From an uncultured Blautia sp. (GTDB lineage: Bacteria; Bacillota; Clostridia; Lachnospirales; Lachnospiraceae): a stretch of DNA of 20,093 nt. Below are positions 1-7,166 of this stretch, piece by piece (position 1 is the first letter of the stretch; the number at the start of each line of letters is the position of its first letter). The notes under the pieces were generated by a model, which was not told the DNA's origin, searched no databases, and saw only the letters and a program-made list of their open reading frames with translations. The position numbers and the translations under genes were made by a program. The stretch is from NCBI RefSeq assembly GCF_934371575.1, contig NZ_CAKRNY010000059.1, positions 1 to 20,093 on the forward strand, read 5' to 3'.

Positions 1-64
1 CAAAACCGGGAAGCAATTCTTCCTTGCTTCCGGTATAAAATTCAATGCTATGGATATTTTTCAT
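1..64 (-). CDS. N-terminal fragment of a gene leaving the window, possibly an AraC-family regulator
   Basis: Reading leftward from ATG at 64, the first 21 codons are open to the window edge and give MKNIHSIEFYTGSKEELLPG followed by F. An AGGTG ribosome binding site lies about 8 bases upstream, which supports this start. From memory, this opening resembles the beginning of AraC-type regulators with a cupin-like sensor domain in Lachnospiraceae, but 21 residues cannot prove it. The gene is on the same strand as the operon to its right and is separated from it by the small TA-flanked element at 198-634. Confidence 0.5.
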   Translation of the reverse strand, partial: MKNIHSIEFYTGSKEELLPGF

Positions 65-243
65 GTCTGTTCACCTGCACATCTGGGATTTTGTATCTGC
101 TTTACTCACTATTTCTCAATTTCTATTTTCAAAGTGATATCCCCATTTAACAAAAGTTCTGTCACATCACTTTCTGGAATATTCATTTTTCCCAGTCTAG
201 AGCGTGTTTAAAAAAGGCTCTAGTTCATTGAATAGCTTTAATG

Positions 244-572
244 TATCTGCATTACCTGAATATCTGAGTTTGTAGATGCCTTTTTTACATCAGATATATC
301 TGCATTTGACTTCTTAAACCAGTTGCAGATGCTTTTTTGAAGGCCAATGTATCTACAACTTGCACTTTCTAAAAAATAAAGATACTTTTTAACCTACCAA
401 TCATGCTCAATTTCATCTGCAACTTGTTCATTTTTAAGGATGAAGATGCTTCTCTCCACAAGAATACATCCTCAACTTGCTTTTTCTTATACTTGAGGAT
501 GCTTTCTGCCGTCAAAACACATCTTCATCCGCTGAATTTTCAATCTCGCAGATACATCCTAGATTATGTTTG
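244..572 (+). repeat. Six-unit tandem array of 53-bp hairpin repeats with compensatory stem changes
   Basis: Units begin at 244, 297, 350, 414, 467 and 520, so the steps are 53, 53, 64, 53 and 53 bases. Each unit opens with YATCY, and a GATRC motif follows exactly 31 bases after the unit start in all six. The two arms pair: TATCTGCA with TGTAGATG in unit 1 and TGCAGATG in unit 2; TATCT with AGATA in unit 3; CATCT with AGATG in unit 4; CATCCTCAA with TTGAGGATG in unit 5. Unit 6 is degenerate, CATCT with AGATA and one C-A mismatch. Several substitutions are matched on the opposite arm. In units 1-3 the right arm is followed by a T-run on the plus strand, giving a terminator-like look. Loop sequences are poorly conserved. 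The function is unknown. Confidence 0.65.
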
Positions 573-627
573 AAAAAGGCTTTCTGTAAGATGTGCGTCA
601 CAATTTGCGGGAATGATTTTTCAAACA
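567..627. repeat. Subterminal 11-bp inverted repeat at the right end of the element
   Basis: TGTTTGAAAAA at 567-577 is perfectly inverted as TTTTTCAAACA at 617-627, with 39 bases between. The right arm overlaps the terminal repeat of the TA-flanked element, and the left arm echoes the element's left end (agcgtgtttaaaaaa at 201-215). The element's right side therefore carries an extra copy of its own end sequence, folded as a hairpin. Confidence 0.6.
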
Positions 628-631
628 CGCT

Positions 632-1531
632 CTAAAACAAATCCAACATATTATCCAAATATATTTTTTCCCTGACGTGAATCTGATACTCCGGTTTCGT
701 CATGTAATAAAGCAAAAATTCAAGAATCAATGCACTTCCTAGACTGCGTCCCTCAATTTTAAAATTGGAAAATCCCATAGGAAGGTAGATGTTTTTTATA
801 TCTGAGATTCCGATAAATCCAGGGTTCGTCATTGCTTTAGAAAAAAGATACCCTTCCTTTGCATTCGGTGCAGTACACTGATGGTCCGGACAGGTTTCTC
901 CCAGATTTTTGCGGCTTACATTTTCATAGCAGCGTTTCCGGTCTTTGCAGCCATACCAGCAGCATTCGTTACAAAGGAACTCCACTTTTTCTTTCTGTTT
1001 TTCCTCTAATCCATCCAGCTGTTTAAATGCTTTATTCAAACGAAAATCCGGCACTACATAACGAAATTCATCCCGTTGTATTTCACCAAAAAGCTGCTCA
1101 AACTGTGTAAGCACTTTTGTTGTTGAAGATACAATGTAAAGTCCCGGATAATTTTTTTTCAGATAACTAAGCAGCACTTCTGAATGAACAATTACACCAT
1201 TTTGAACTGCTCCTCCACTTTCCAAAAGCTTACACAATGCATTACATTTTTCATCTGAAAGGTGTTCCTCGCGAAGCAATGAATTGCTGAATGTCAACCG
1301 CGCGGAAATCCCCCATTTCTTCATCAGCGCCAAAACTTCACCAGGATCGCAATCTCCAAATCCAACTCGACCGCCGCCCCAGATACAGTCTGAAGGAGCT
1401 CCATAAATGGAACCGATCTCACACCAGTCATAAAAATATTCTCTATGCTCATAAAATAACGGCAAAAATTCCTGATATAACTCATAAAACTCGAACAAGC
1501 CAGGAAGATGATAATAGGCTTTGTTTGTCAT
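632..1531 (-). CDS. Conserved cysteine-rich hypothetical protein (possible distant U32-like fold)
   Basis: This encodes 299 residues from ATG at 1531, which has GGGAG upstream. An ATG at 1549 and a GTG at 1558 are possible but have poorer ribosome binding sites. I do not know its function. It has no signal peptide or membrane segment, so it is probably cytoplasmic. About two thirds along is a dense cysteine cluster of the form CNECCWYGC, then RKRCYE and ETCPDHQC, which could bind a metal or Fe-S cluster. The stretch just before it (VVPDFRLNK) recalls the barrel-plus-cysteines layout of U32-type proteins; that similarity is from memory and distant. From memory, homologues in related bacteria end in the same LDNMLDLF tail, so the gene looks full length. 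Its stop is formed at the edge of the TA-flanked element. It lies beyond the terminator of the sugar-acid operon and may be an independent gene. Confidence 0.75.
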   Translation of the reverse strand: MTNKAYYHLPGLFEFYELYQEFLPLFYEHREYFYDWCEIGSIYGAPSDCIWGGGRVGFGDCDPGEVLALMKKWGISARLTFSNSLLREEHLSDEKCNALCKLLESGGAVQNGVIVHSEVLLSYLKKNYPGLYIVSSTTKVLTQFEQLFGEIQRDEFRYVVPDFRLNKAFKQLDGLEEKQKEKVEFLCNECCWYGCKDRKRCYENVSRKNLGETCPDHQCTAPNAKEGYLFSKAMTNPGFIGISDIKNIYLPMGFSNFKIEGRSLGSALILEFLLYYMTKPEYQIHVREKIYLDNMLDLF

Positions 1532-1681
1532 CTCTGTTATTTCTCCCATGAAAATCACTGATATCTGATATTCTTATATTGTACTGCTTTTCCAATATTT
1601 TACACTTAATCAAATCTCTGTCAATTGATATTTTTCTCCGGTTTAAAAACCCCCTTCACTTGATATCCAAAATAATCTACG

Positions 1682-1719
1682 AAAAACAGCCGGAAGAGTT
1701 CTCTCACCCCCTTCCGGCT
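1682..1719 (-). terminator. Rho-independent terminator of the sugar-acid operon
   Basis: On the minus strand AGCCGGAAG (1719-1711) pairs perfectly with CTTCCGGCT (1696-1688) across a 14-base loop, followed by GTTTTTC. It begins 19 bases after the stop of the PLP enzyme gene. This marks the end of the seven-gene operon and separates it from the hypothetical gene at 632-1531. Confidence 0.9.
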
Positions 1720-1738
1720 ATTGTCAGTTTACATAATT

Positions 1739-2878
1739 CTATTTTCCAAGATATCCAAGTACACCCTCTGCAACAATATCTTCCTCACCCGGTTTTAGAT
1801 TATAGGCATTTAAAAATACCACATTCTCCGGCATCCGGAATTCTGGTGGATACACACCAATATCAATGGGCTGCGGCAAAGCTCTGGTGTATTTGTTGCA
1901 GGCCTCGGCAGTCTTTCCCTCTGGAAGTGTCACTAGAAGCAGCGGCTGATAAGTTCCCAGGCGCCCTTCATTTCGGAATTCCATTTTCAGCTCCGGGGCT
2001 CTGCTCACAAGCTTGTCCTGCAGTTTCTTCAAAAGCGCTTCCTGACGGGCAAATCCATCTTCCGGTTTCTCTGTGACAAACAATTCAAGTGCCGTAATAA
2101 AACCAGCCAGTTCTTCTTTTCCAGTCTTAAATGCACGTCCAATCCTTGCATTGGGGCTTGCAGCCATACGGCATGCCTCAGTCAGGTCCTTTCGTCCCAC
2201 GATCAGGCCCGTACTCTGTGGTCCGCGGATATGCTTTCCACCACTGAATACACACAGATCAGCCCCCAGTTTCTTCGTATAATACCAGAGATTAGAGCTT
2301 GGAGGAAGCTGTGCAGCAGCGTCCACAACAATGGTAACTCCGGTCTTTTTCAATTCCGGGATCACTTCCTCGCAGGTGGGGATTCCCTCCTCATATAATG
2401 TTGCCGGGAAAAGAAATACTGCAGCTGTCTTCTCATTTACCGCATTCACCATAGCCTCAACAGTTGGCTCAACAGAAACAATTTTTGCTCCTGTCAGGCC
2501 TGTAAGCTTCCAATAAGGAATGATCTCACGGAATTTTCCATCAAACATGAGAATCTCATTTTTCTCAAAATTCTCCACATGAGGCAGCTGATCCAACTTC
2601 TTTTCATCTGGTCCGCAAATTGCAGCAGCTGCAGAAAGGATCACACCGCCAGCAGCACCGGTTGTCACAAAAGCGGACTCATTATTGGTAAGCTCTGCCG
2701 CCCGCTGGCTCACTTTCTTAAGAAGCAGCGGATAATCTACGAAATGCTCTCCCGCCTGGCGCATAGCTTCTACGGTCCTTTCATCCATCAGTGACCCGCC
2801 CAGATTCGTATACGTCTCACTGGCGTTGATCAGAGGAGTGATCCCTATTTTTTCATAAAAAGATATATGCTCACTCAT
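1739..2878 (-). CDS. PLP-dependent SelA/DgaE-family enzyme, putative D-glucosaminate-type ammonia-lyase
   Basis: 379 residues, fold type I PLP enzyme related to selenocysteine synthase SelA and to DgaE, the D-glucosaminate-6-phosphate ammonia-lyase. Visible landmarks are ESAFVTTGAAGG (about 67-78, phosphate-binding loop), VVDAAAQ with Asp186 (pyridine nitrogen partner) and FSGGKHIRGPQSTG with Lys215, the expected Schiff-base lysine. A genuine SelA is much longer and works on tRNA, so this short form is a small-molecule lyase. DgaE acts with a KDPG aldolase. Here a KDG kinase and KDPG aldolase lie on the same strand and import is by ABC transporter rather than PTS, so a non-phosphorylated aminosugar acid giving KDG plus ammonia is my best guess. 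It is the last gene of the operon, two bases after the amidohydrolase, with its GGAG site inside that gene's end. Confidence 0.8.
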   Translation of the reverse strand: MSEHISFYEKIGITPLINASETYTNLGGSLMDERTVEAMRQAGEHFVDYPLLLKKVSQRAAELTNNESAFVTTGAAGGVILSAAAAICGPDEKKLDQLPHVENFEKNEILMFDGKFREIIPYWKLTGLTGAKIVSVEPTVEAMVNAVNEKTAAVFLFPATLYEEGIPTCEEVIPELKKTGVTIVVDAAAQLPPSSNLWYYTKKLGADLCVFSGGKHIRGPQSTGLIVGRKDLTEACRMAASPNARIGRAFKTGKEELAGFITALELFVTEKPEDGFARQEALLKKLQDKLVSRAPELKMEFRNEGRLGTYQPLLLVTLPEGKTAEACNKYTRALPQPIDIGVYPPEFRMPENVVFLNAYNLKPGEEDIVAEGVLGYLGK

Positions 2879-2880
2879 GT

Positions 2881-4470
2881 TTATTTTTCTCCTCTTCTTA
2901 AGGCATGTCCAGCCAGAATTCCTGTAATATTGCCATGCTCAAGAGCCGGAAGGCCATTGATATACAGAGCCTCCACACCTGTTGCACGCTGTCTTGGATC
3001 CTCGAAGGTCGCCTGATCTTTTACATTTGCATAATCCAGCAGACAAATATCCGCCTTCATTCCAGCCTTCAGAATGCCACGTCCTTCCAGACGGTACATT
3101 TCTGCCGGCATAGATGTTAATTTCTTCACAATATACTCAACCGGTACATTTCTATCCCTCATATGGGCAATGATCCTTGCAAAAGAACCAAATCCACGTG
3201 GATGGCAAAGCATTCCAGCCGGGATCGTGTCACTTCCTATGGTGTAGCGGTCATCCATAAACAGCTTGTACTGGTCATCATAAAGCTTTTTCTTCAGCTC
3301 TTCAGACTGATTTTCCACACCTGCGAAACCAACCTGCAGCTCATTCTCCACCAGAAGACGAATGATCGTCTCAGAAAATGTCTCATGATTTTCCTCAGAA
3401 ATCTGGGCAAAAGTCCTGCCAAGATCGCGGCTGTATGGATCTTTTGTAAGAATAACCGTTGCAGTCTGGTCCGGTCCGAAGAAATATTTATGTCTCTCAT
3501 CCATATCTTTCAGAAGTTTGCTTCGCAGCTCTTTGGAAGTAAGTCTTTCCATAATCTCTGCATAGCTTCCCTGCTGTGCCCAGCCAGGTACAAGTGCAAG
3601 TACAAGTCCTGCACCAACCATATACGGATAATACTCGTAATAAACCTTATTTCCCGCAGCCTCGATATCCTTAAATGGCTCAAACAAAGTATGGTAATCC
3701 TCTTCCATGCTGCCAGTACGATAGTGGAGCATATTTAGTCTTACCCCTGTTTTTCTTGCAATTTCAGCTGCTTCATATCTTGGACGAAGTGGAACCTGTC
3801 CGTCGTCCAGTCTCTGATGTACGCAGAAAAGTCCATCATATTCCTGTACAACCTGACACAATGCGATCAATTCCTCCGTATCGCTGTATCCTCCAGGATA
3901 GTAAGATAAGCCGACGGAAAATCCCACTGCACCTTCCTTCATAGTCTGGCGAATCACTTCCTGGGCTTCACGGCACTCTTTTTCACCCCATACCACATTT
4001 TCAAATCCGGTTACCATCTGACGAATAGCATTATGAGATACGTTTGCTGCCACATTTACACCTGAACCATCCAACTGGTTCAGAAATTCTCCAAAAGTTT
4101 TCCATTCTTTCAGATAATGTCTGTAATCTCCAAAAATACCGGAATTAATTTTGATGGAATCTTCAAACAGCTCTGGTTTCATAGGTGCAAAACCAAGGCC
4201 GCACTGGCCTGTCACTACAGTTGAAATTCCCTGATAGAGAGCATTGGGATGCTGTCTGTTTTTCAAAATACTTAATTCCGAATGTGTATGTCCGTCAATA
4301 AATCCCGGTGTCACGGTAAGACCTCTGGCATCTACAACCTTTCTTGCCTTAGATGCATCCAGATTTTCTCCTATTTCAGTGATCATATCACGGTCGATTG
4401 CAATATCCCCATAAAAAGGCTTTTCCCCAGTTCCATCAACAATGAGACCACCTTTGATCAGTATGTCCAT
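2881..4470 (-). CDS. D-aminoacylase / N-acyl-D-amino-acid deacylase family amidohydrolase
   Basis: 529 residues of the amidohydrolase superfamily. The N-terminal beta segment is followed by GFIDGHTHSE with His61 and His63, then TGQC with Cys90, His218 (CVHQR), His249 (MLHYR) and Asp414 in IGSDT. These match the known metal and catalytic set of D-aminoacylase (HxH, bridging Cys, two His, Asp) in order and spacing. The usual DxHTHxD motif ends in Glu here. The C-terminal part (LEGRGILKAGMKADICLLD) is the usual return beta-sandwich. No signal peptide is seen, so it is cytoplasmic. The family removes acyl groups from N-acyl-D-amino acids, but members vary widely. Between RidA and a glucosaminate-lyase-like enzyme it could deacylate an N-acyl-2-amino-2-deoxyaldonate. 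That substrate is inferred. Confidence 0.85.
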   Translation of the reverse strand: MDILIKGGLIVDGTGEKPFYGDIAIDRDMITEIGENLDASKARKVVDARGLTVTPGFIDGHTHSELSILKNRQHPNALYQGISTVVTGQCGLGFAPMKPELFEDSIKINSGIFGDYRHYLKEWKTFGEFLNQLDGSGVNVAANVSHNAIRQMVTGFENVVWGEKECREAQEVIRQTMKEGAVGFSVGLSYYPGGYSDTEELIALCQVVQEYDGLFCVHQRLDDGQVPLRPRYEAAEIARKTGVRLNMLHYRTGSMEEDYHTLFEPFKDIEAAGNKVYYEYYPYMVGAGLVLALVPGWAQQGSYAEIMERLTSKELRSKLLKDMDERHKYFFGPDQTATVILTKDPYSRDLGRTFAQISEENHETFSETIIRLLVENELQVGFAGVENQSEELKKKLYDDQYKLFMDDRYTIGSDTIPAGMLCHPRGFGSFARIIAHMRDRNVPVEYIVKKLTSMPAEMYRLEGRGILKAGMKADICLLDYANVKDQATFEDPRQRATGVEALYINGLPALEHGNITGILAGHALRRGEK

Positions 4471-4506
4471 AATTCCGCCATCCTTTCTGATTACTGGAAA
4501 AAGTAT

Positions 4507-4971
4507 TTAATCCTCCATCTGTACAATGCCTTCAATCTCTACAGGAGTATTTCCCGGCAGGGCAACTGCTCCGATTGCAGAACGTGAAGGTGCTCCGATT
4601 TCCTCGCCAAACAGATCAACCAGAAGCTGTGTTGCTCCGTTTGCTACCTGCGGCTGCTCATAAAAATCAGGTGTACAGCCAACAAAAACAAGTACTTTTA
4701 CAAAAGATTTTACTTTGTCAAGGCTTCCGATGTGTGCCTTGATCACGGAAAGATAATTTAAAATAGTTCTCTTTGCAGCTTCCTGACCTTCCTCAATTGT
4801 AAGATCCTGTCCAAGTTTTCCCTGCGGACCTTCTCCCTCAATGTAGGAGCCACAGCCTGAAATGTAATAAAAGTTATTTCCAAGAGATTTTACGCTTGCA
4901 TATACACCGCCTTTTCCAGGTGCAGGCGGAAGTGTTAAACCCATTTTTTCCAGTTTTTCTTCGATTGTCAT
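4507..4971 (-). CDS. RidA/YjgF-YER057c-UK114 family protein
   Basis: 154 residues starting at ATG 4971, chosen because AAAGGAG lies about 9 bases upstream; an in-frame ATG 18 codons further upstream lacks that support. It belongs to the longer RidA subgroup of about 150 residues. Visible signatures are GQDLTIEEGQEAAKRT, the FVGCTPDF segment, and APSRSAIGAVALPGNTPVEIE near the end with Arg130 and Glu147, the residues that hold the carboxylate and water in imine-hydrolysing RidA proteins. Such proteins form cytoplasmic trimers and hydrolyse reactive enamines/imines made by PLP enzymes. Its place in an operon with a PLP ammonia-lyase-like enzyme suggests it hydrolyses the enamine/imine released by that enzyme to KDG and ammonia. 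The amidohydrolase gene follows after 36 bases. Confidence 0.88.
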   Translation of the reverse strand: MTIEEKLEKMGLTLPPAPGKGGVYASVKSLGNNFYYISGCGSYIEGEGPQGKLGQDLTIEEGQEAAKRTILNYLSVIKAHIGSLDKVKSFVKVLVFVGCTPDFYEQPQVANGATQLLVDLFGEEIGAPSRSAIGAVALPGNTPVEIEGIVQMED

Positions 4972-5042
4972 GATTTTTATTCTCCTTTTCGTTTTGGTGA
5001 TGCCACCAGCTGACGACATCTTCATTTGAATATAACCACATG

Positions 5043-5081
5043 AAGCCGCCAGTCTCTGCCATAGCAGAAACCCGGCGGCTT
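5043..5081 (-). other. Intercistronic hairpin between the dehydratase and RidA genes
   Basis: AAGCCGCC and GGCGGCTT form an 8-bp GC-rich stem. The loop holds a second stem, TCTGC with GCAGA, closed by TATG. It starts 8 bases past the dehydratase stop within a 118-base gap, unlike the very tight spacing elsewhere in the operon. No T-run follows, so it is not a standard terminator. It may stabilise or process the mRNA and set different levels for upstream and downstream genes. Confidence 0.6.
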
Positions 5082-5089
5082 AAATCACC

Positions 5090-6304
5090 TTACGGTCTTA
5101 CAGCTGTTCCATCTTCCAGACGGCTGAAGAGCCAGCTGAAATCCATATCAATTGCCGGATATTTTGCCGCAGCTTTTTCATCGAAATCTACGCCGATTCC
5201 CGGTTTATCATTTAAGTATGCATAGCCATTGCGAACCTGTGGGCATCCTGGGAATACTTCTTCCTCTGCCTCATTAAATCCGGCAAACTCCTGAATACCG
5301 AAGTTCGGGCTGCAAAGATCCAGATGCATCTGTGCTGCCATACCAATCGGGGAAAGATCGTTAGGACCATGCCATGCGGTACGAACCTGATACTGCTCGC
5401 AGAATGCAGCAACTTTTCTTGCTGGTGTTAATCCACCGATGTCACTGAGATGACAGCGGATAAAATCAATCCACTGATTCTGTACGATTGTCTTCCACTC
5501 AAGCGGATGTGTGAATAACTCACCCATTGCCAGCGGAACTGCGGTCTGCTCTCTCAAATATTTGAAGTAGCCAACCTGGTCAGGAGCAAGTGCATCCTCA
5601 ATGAAAAACGGTTTAAACTGCTCCAGCTCTTTTGTAAAACTCAGTGTATCTGCCAGAGAAAGTCTCTCGTGGATATCATGCATAATTTCCAGATTCCAGC
5701 CAATGTCTGTACGGATTCTGTCAAACAATTTGACAACGCTCTGCATATAAGTTCTGGATGAATAGTAAGCACCTTTCGGTGCATTCTCCGGATGAACCAT
5801 GTTCTGGATAGTTCCGTCGAAATTTCCACCATAAGTTCCCATATGACAGCGGATATAGCGGAATCCCTGTTCCATAAATGCATGGATCTTCTCTTCAACT
5901 TCTTCCGGACTGTTTCCATCTGCATGACGGTAAAGAGCGATTCCCTCTCTGCACTTTCCTCCAAACAAGCTGTACAGCGGCATTCCTGCAAGTTTACCTT
6001 TGATATCCCAAAGTGCTTCATCTACACCGGATAATGCATTGTTCAAAACCGGACCGTTTCTCCAATAAGAACTTCCCATCATGGACTGCCAGATATCTTC
6101 AATATCATGTACGGAACGTCCGATCAGAAATGGGCGAAGATACTCTTCGATTGCAGTTACAACTGCTTTATAGCGCCATGTAAAAGTAGCACATCCAACT
6201 CCGTATAATTCCGGTTCTGAAGTTTCTACTTTTACTACTACAAGGTTATTTCCATGAGGTGCTGTTACAAATGCTTTAATGTCTCTGATTGTAATGGCTT
6301 TCAT
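5090..6304 (-). CDS. ManD/RspA-type enolase-superfamily sugar-acid dehydratase
   Basis: 404 residues from ATG 6304 (AGGAGG 8 bases upstream), the same length as E. coli RspA. An N-terminal capping domain (about 1-120) precedes a TIM barrel. Metal ligands are visible as Asp210 in MHDIH, Glu236 in FFIEDAL and Glu262 in MGELF; His212 and His312 are the expected catalytic residues, with ALYRHADG near 123-130 typical of ManD. The numbering coincides with that of characterised ManD enzymes. The family dehydrates D-mannonate or D-gluconate to 2-keto-3-deoxygluconate. Position 314 is Pro (WHGPND); as I recall, Pro here marks low-efficiency or gluconate-active members, while Ala marks efficient mannonate dehydratases. 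The neighbouring eda-kdgK genes would consume the KDG product. No uxaC or uxuB is present, so a full glucuronate pathway is not encoded here. Confidence 0.88.
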   Translation of the reverse strand: MKAITIRDIKAFVTAPHGNNLVVVKVETSEPELYGVGCATFTWRYKAVVTAIEEYLRPFLIGRSVHDIEDIWQSMMGSSYWRNGPVLNNALSGVDEALWDIKGKLAGMPLYSLFGGKCREGIALYRHADGNSPEEVEEKIHAFMEQGFRYIRCHMGTYGGNFDGTIQNMVHPENAPKGAYYSSRTYMQSVVKLFDRIRTDIGWNLEIMHDIHERLSLADTLSFTKELEQFKPFFIEDALAPDQVGYFKYLREQTAVPLAMGELFTHPLEWKTIVQNQWIDFIRCHLSDIGGLTPARKVAAFCEQYQVRTAWHGPNDLSPIGMAAQMHLDLCSPNFGIQEFAGFNEAEEEVFPGCPQVRNGYAYLNDKPGIGVDFDEKAAAKYPAIDMDFSWLFSRLEDGTAVRP

Positions 6305-6326
6305 AATCTCTTTCCTCCTAAATTTA

Positions 6327-7166
6327 TCAACTCTTAACTGCACCGCTTGTCATGCCGGCGATAAAGTATTTCTGGAAGCACAGGAATAAAATGATAAGTG
6401 GGAGACATGACATAGAAGAAGCAGCCATCATATCATTCCAGTGTACCTGGTTCTGTGTATTCAGGGACACAATTCCTACTGTAAGTGTTTTTAATGCATC
6501 TTTTGAAATCAAAACGGAAGAATACATATACTCGTTCCATCCATTGATCAATACGAAAATCGCAACTGCAGCAATTCCCGGAACTACCAGTGGAAGAATG
6601 ATCTTCCAGAAAATCGTGAAGCTGTTTGCTCCATCCACTCGTGCTGCCTCATCAAGCTCCGTTGGAATCGTTTTGAAATAAGAAGTCATCATCCAGGTAC
6701 TGAACGCAATATTTGTTGCAGCATAAACAATGATCAAACCAAACAAAGTGTTGGTCATATGATATTTTGTTAACATAGAATAGAACGGAACTACCAGCAT
6801 AACGCTTGGGAACATCTGGGTTACCAGAAGGAATCCAAGGAAAGATTTTTTTCCTTTGAAGTTAAATCTGGTTACACCGTAACCTGCAAGGCAGGAAAAT
6901 ACAGTACAGATGATCATGGAACCAAGACAGGTAACAAGGCTGTTCATTGTCATTGATCCGAAATTGTAGATTCCGAAGAATTTTTTAAAGGAAGCCAGTG
7001 AAATCTCACTTGGAATCCAGATTGGTGTAGGAGAATATGTCTCCGCCTCTGTCTTAAATGCTGTAGAAACCATCCACAGAACCGGCACCAGAACGAACAG
7101 TGCCATAATTATCAGGAACACATATCGTAATGTTCCATTTAAGATTTTTCTCTTTTCATTAGTCAT
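6327..7166 (-). CDS. CUT1-family sugar ABC transporter permease (MalG/UgpE-like)
   Basis: 279 residues with about six membrane segments, starting with a helix at roughly 14-35. The ATPase-docking EAA loop reads DEAARVDGANSFTIFWKIILP at about 172-192 with the conserved Gly179. This is the smaller MalG-like partner of the permease encoded just upstream. Its ATG overlaps that gene's stop by 8 bases, suggesting translational coupling, and the dehydratase gene follows after 22 bases. The pair forms the membrane channel for the substrate delivered by the binding protein at 8188-9480. No ATPase gene is in the operon; CUT1 systems in Firmicutes often share one encoded elsewhere (MsmK/MsmX type). Confidence 0.92.
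   Translation of the reverse strand: MTNEKRKILNGTLRYVFLIIMALFVLVPVLWMVSTAFKTEAETYSPTPIWIPSEISLASFKKFFGIYNFGSMTMNSLVTCLGSMIICTVFSCLAGYGVTRFNFKGKKSFLGFLLVTQMFPSVMLVVPFYSMLTKYHMTNTLFGLIIVYAATNIAFSTWMMTSYFKTIPTELDEAARVDGANSFTIFWKIILPLVVPGIAAVAIFVLINGWNEYMYSSVLISKDALKTLTVGIVSLNTQNQVHWNDMMAASSMSCLPLIILFLCFQKYFIAGMTSGAVKS

Larger units (their letters stand above)
198..634. mobile_element. Small non-coding element with terminal inverted repeats and flanking TA (MITE-like)
   Basis: GAGCGTGTTT at 200-209 is exactly inverted as AAACACGCTC at 623-632, and both ends are bordered by TA (198-199 and 633-634). That layout is expected for a non-autonomous element that duplicates a TA target, as IS630/Tc1-type transposases do. 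No convincing open reading frame lies inside. The interior is filled by the six-unit hairpin array (244-572) and a subterminal hairpin (567-627). The right TA and the adjacent element base form the TAG stop of the gene at 632-1531. Removing the element and one TA restores the same TAG, so the insertion left that protein unchanged. The transposase family is inferred only from the TA flanks. Confidence 0.6.

Noticed and set aside
109..186. Short minus-strand ORF of 25 codons (begins MNIPESDVTELLLNGDITLK) between the TA-flanked element and the gene leaving the window
   Set aside because: It has only a weak GGGA ahead of the ATG and no recognisable match. It could be a gene remnant, but nothing beyond its open frame supports it.
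244..572. CRISPR array
   Set aside because: Units have regular spacing, but the conserved parts are short paired arms within each unit rather than identical direct repeats separated by unique spacers. No cas genes are nearby.
1579..2076. Plus-strand frame of 165 codons
   Set aside because: It runs through the operon terminator and antisense to the PLP enzyme, so it is a shadow frame.
1739..2878. True selenocysteine synthase SelA
   Set aside because: It is too short and lies in a sugar-acid operon with no selB or tRNA-Sec. The DgaE-like branch fits better.
3163..3738. Long plus-strand frame of 191 codons
   Set aside because: It lies wholly opposite the D-aminoacylase gene, whose motifs are clear. 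The translated text has no domain character.
5090..6304. Part of a complete glucuronate/fructuronate pathway
   Set aside because: No uronate isomerase (uxaC) or mannonate oxidoreductase (uxuB) is in the window, so only the dehydratase-to-KDG part is supported.
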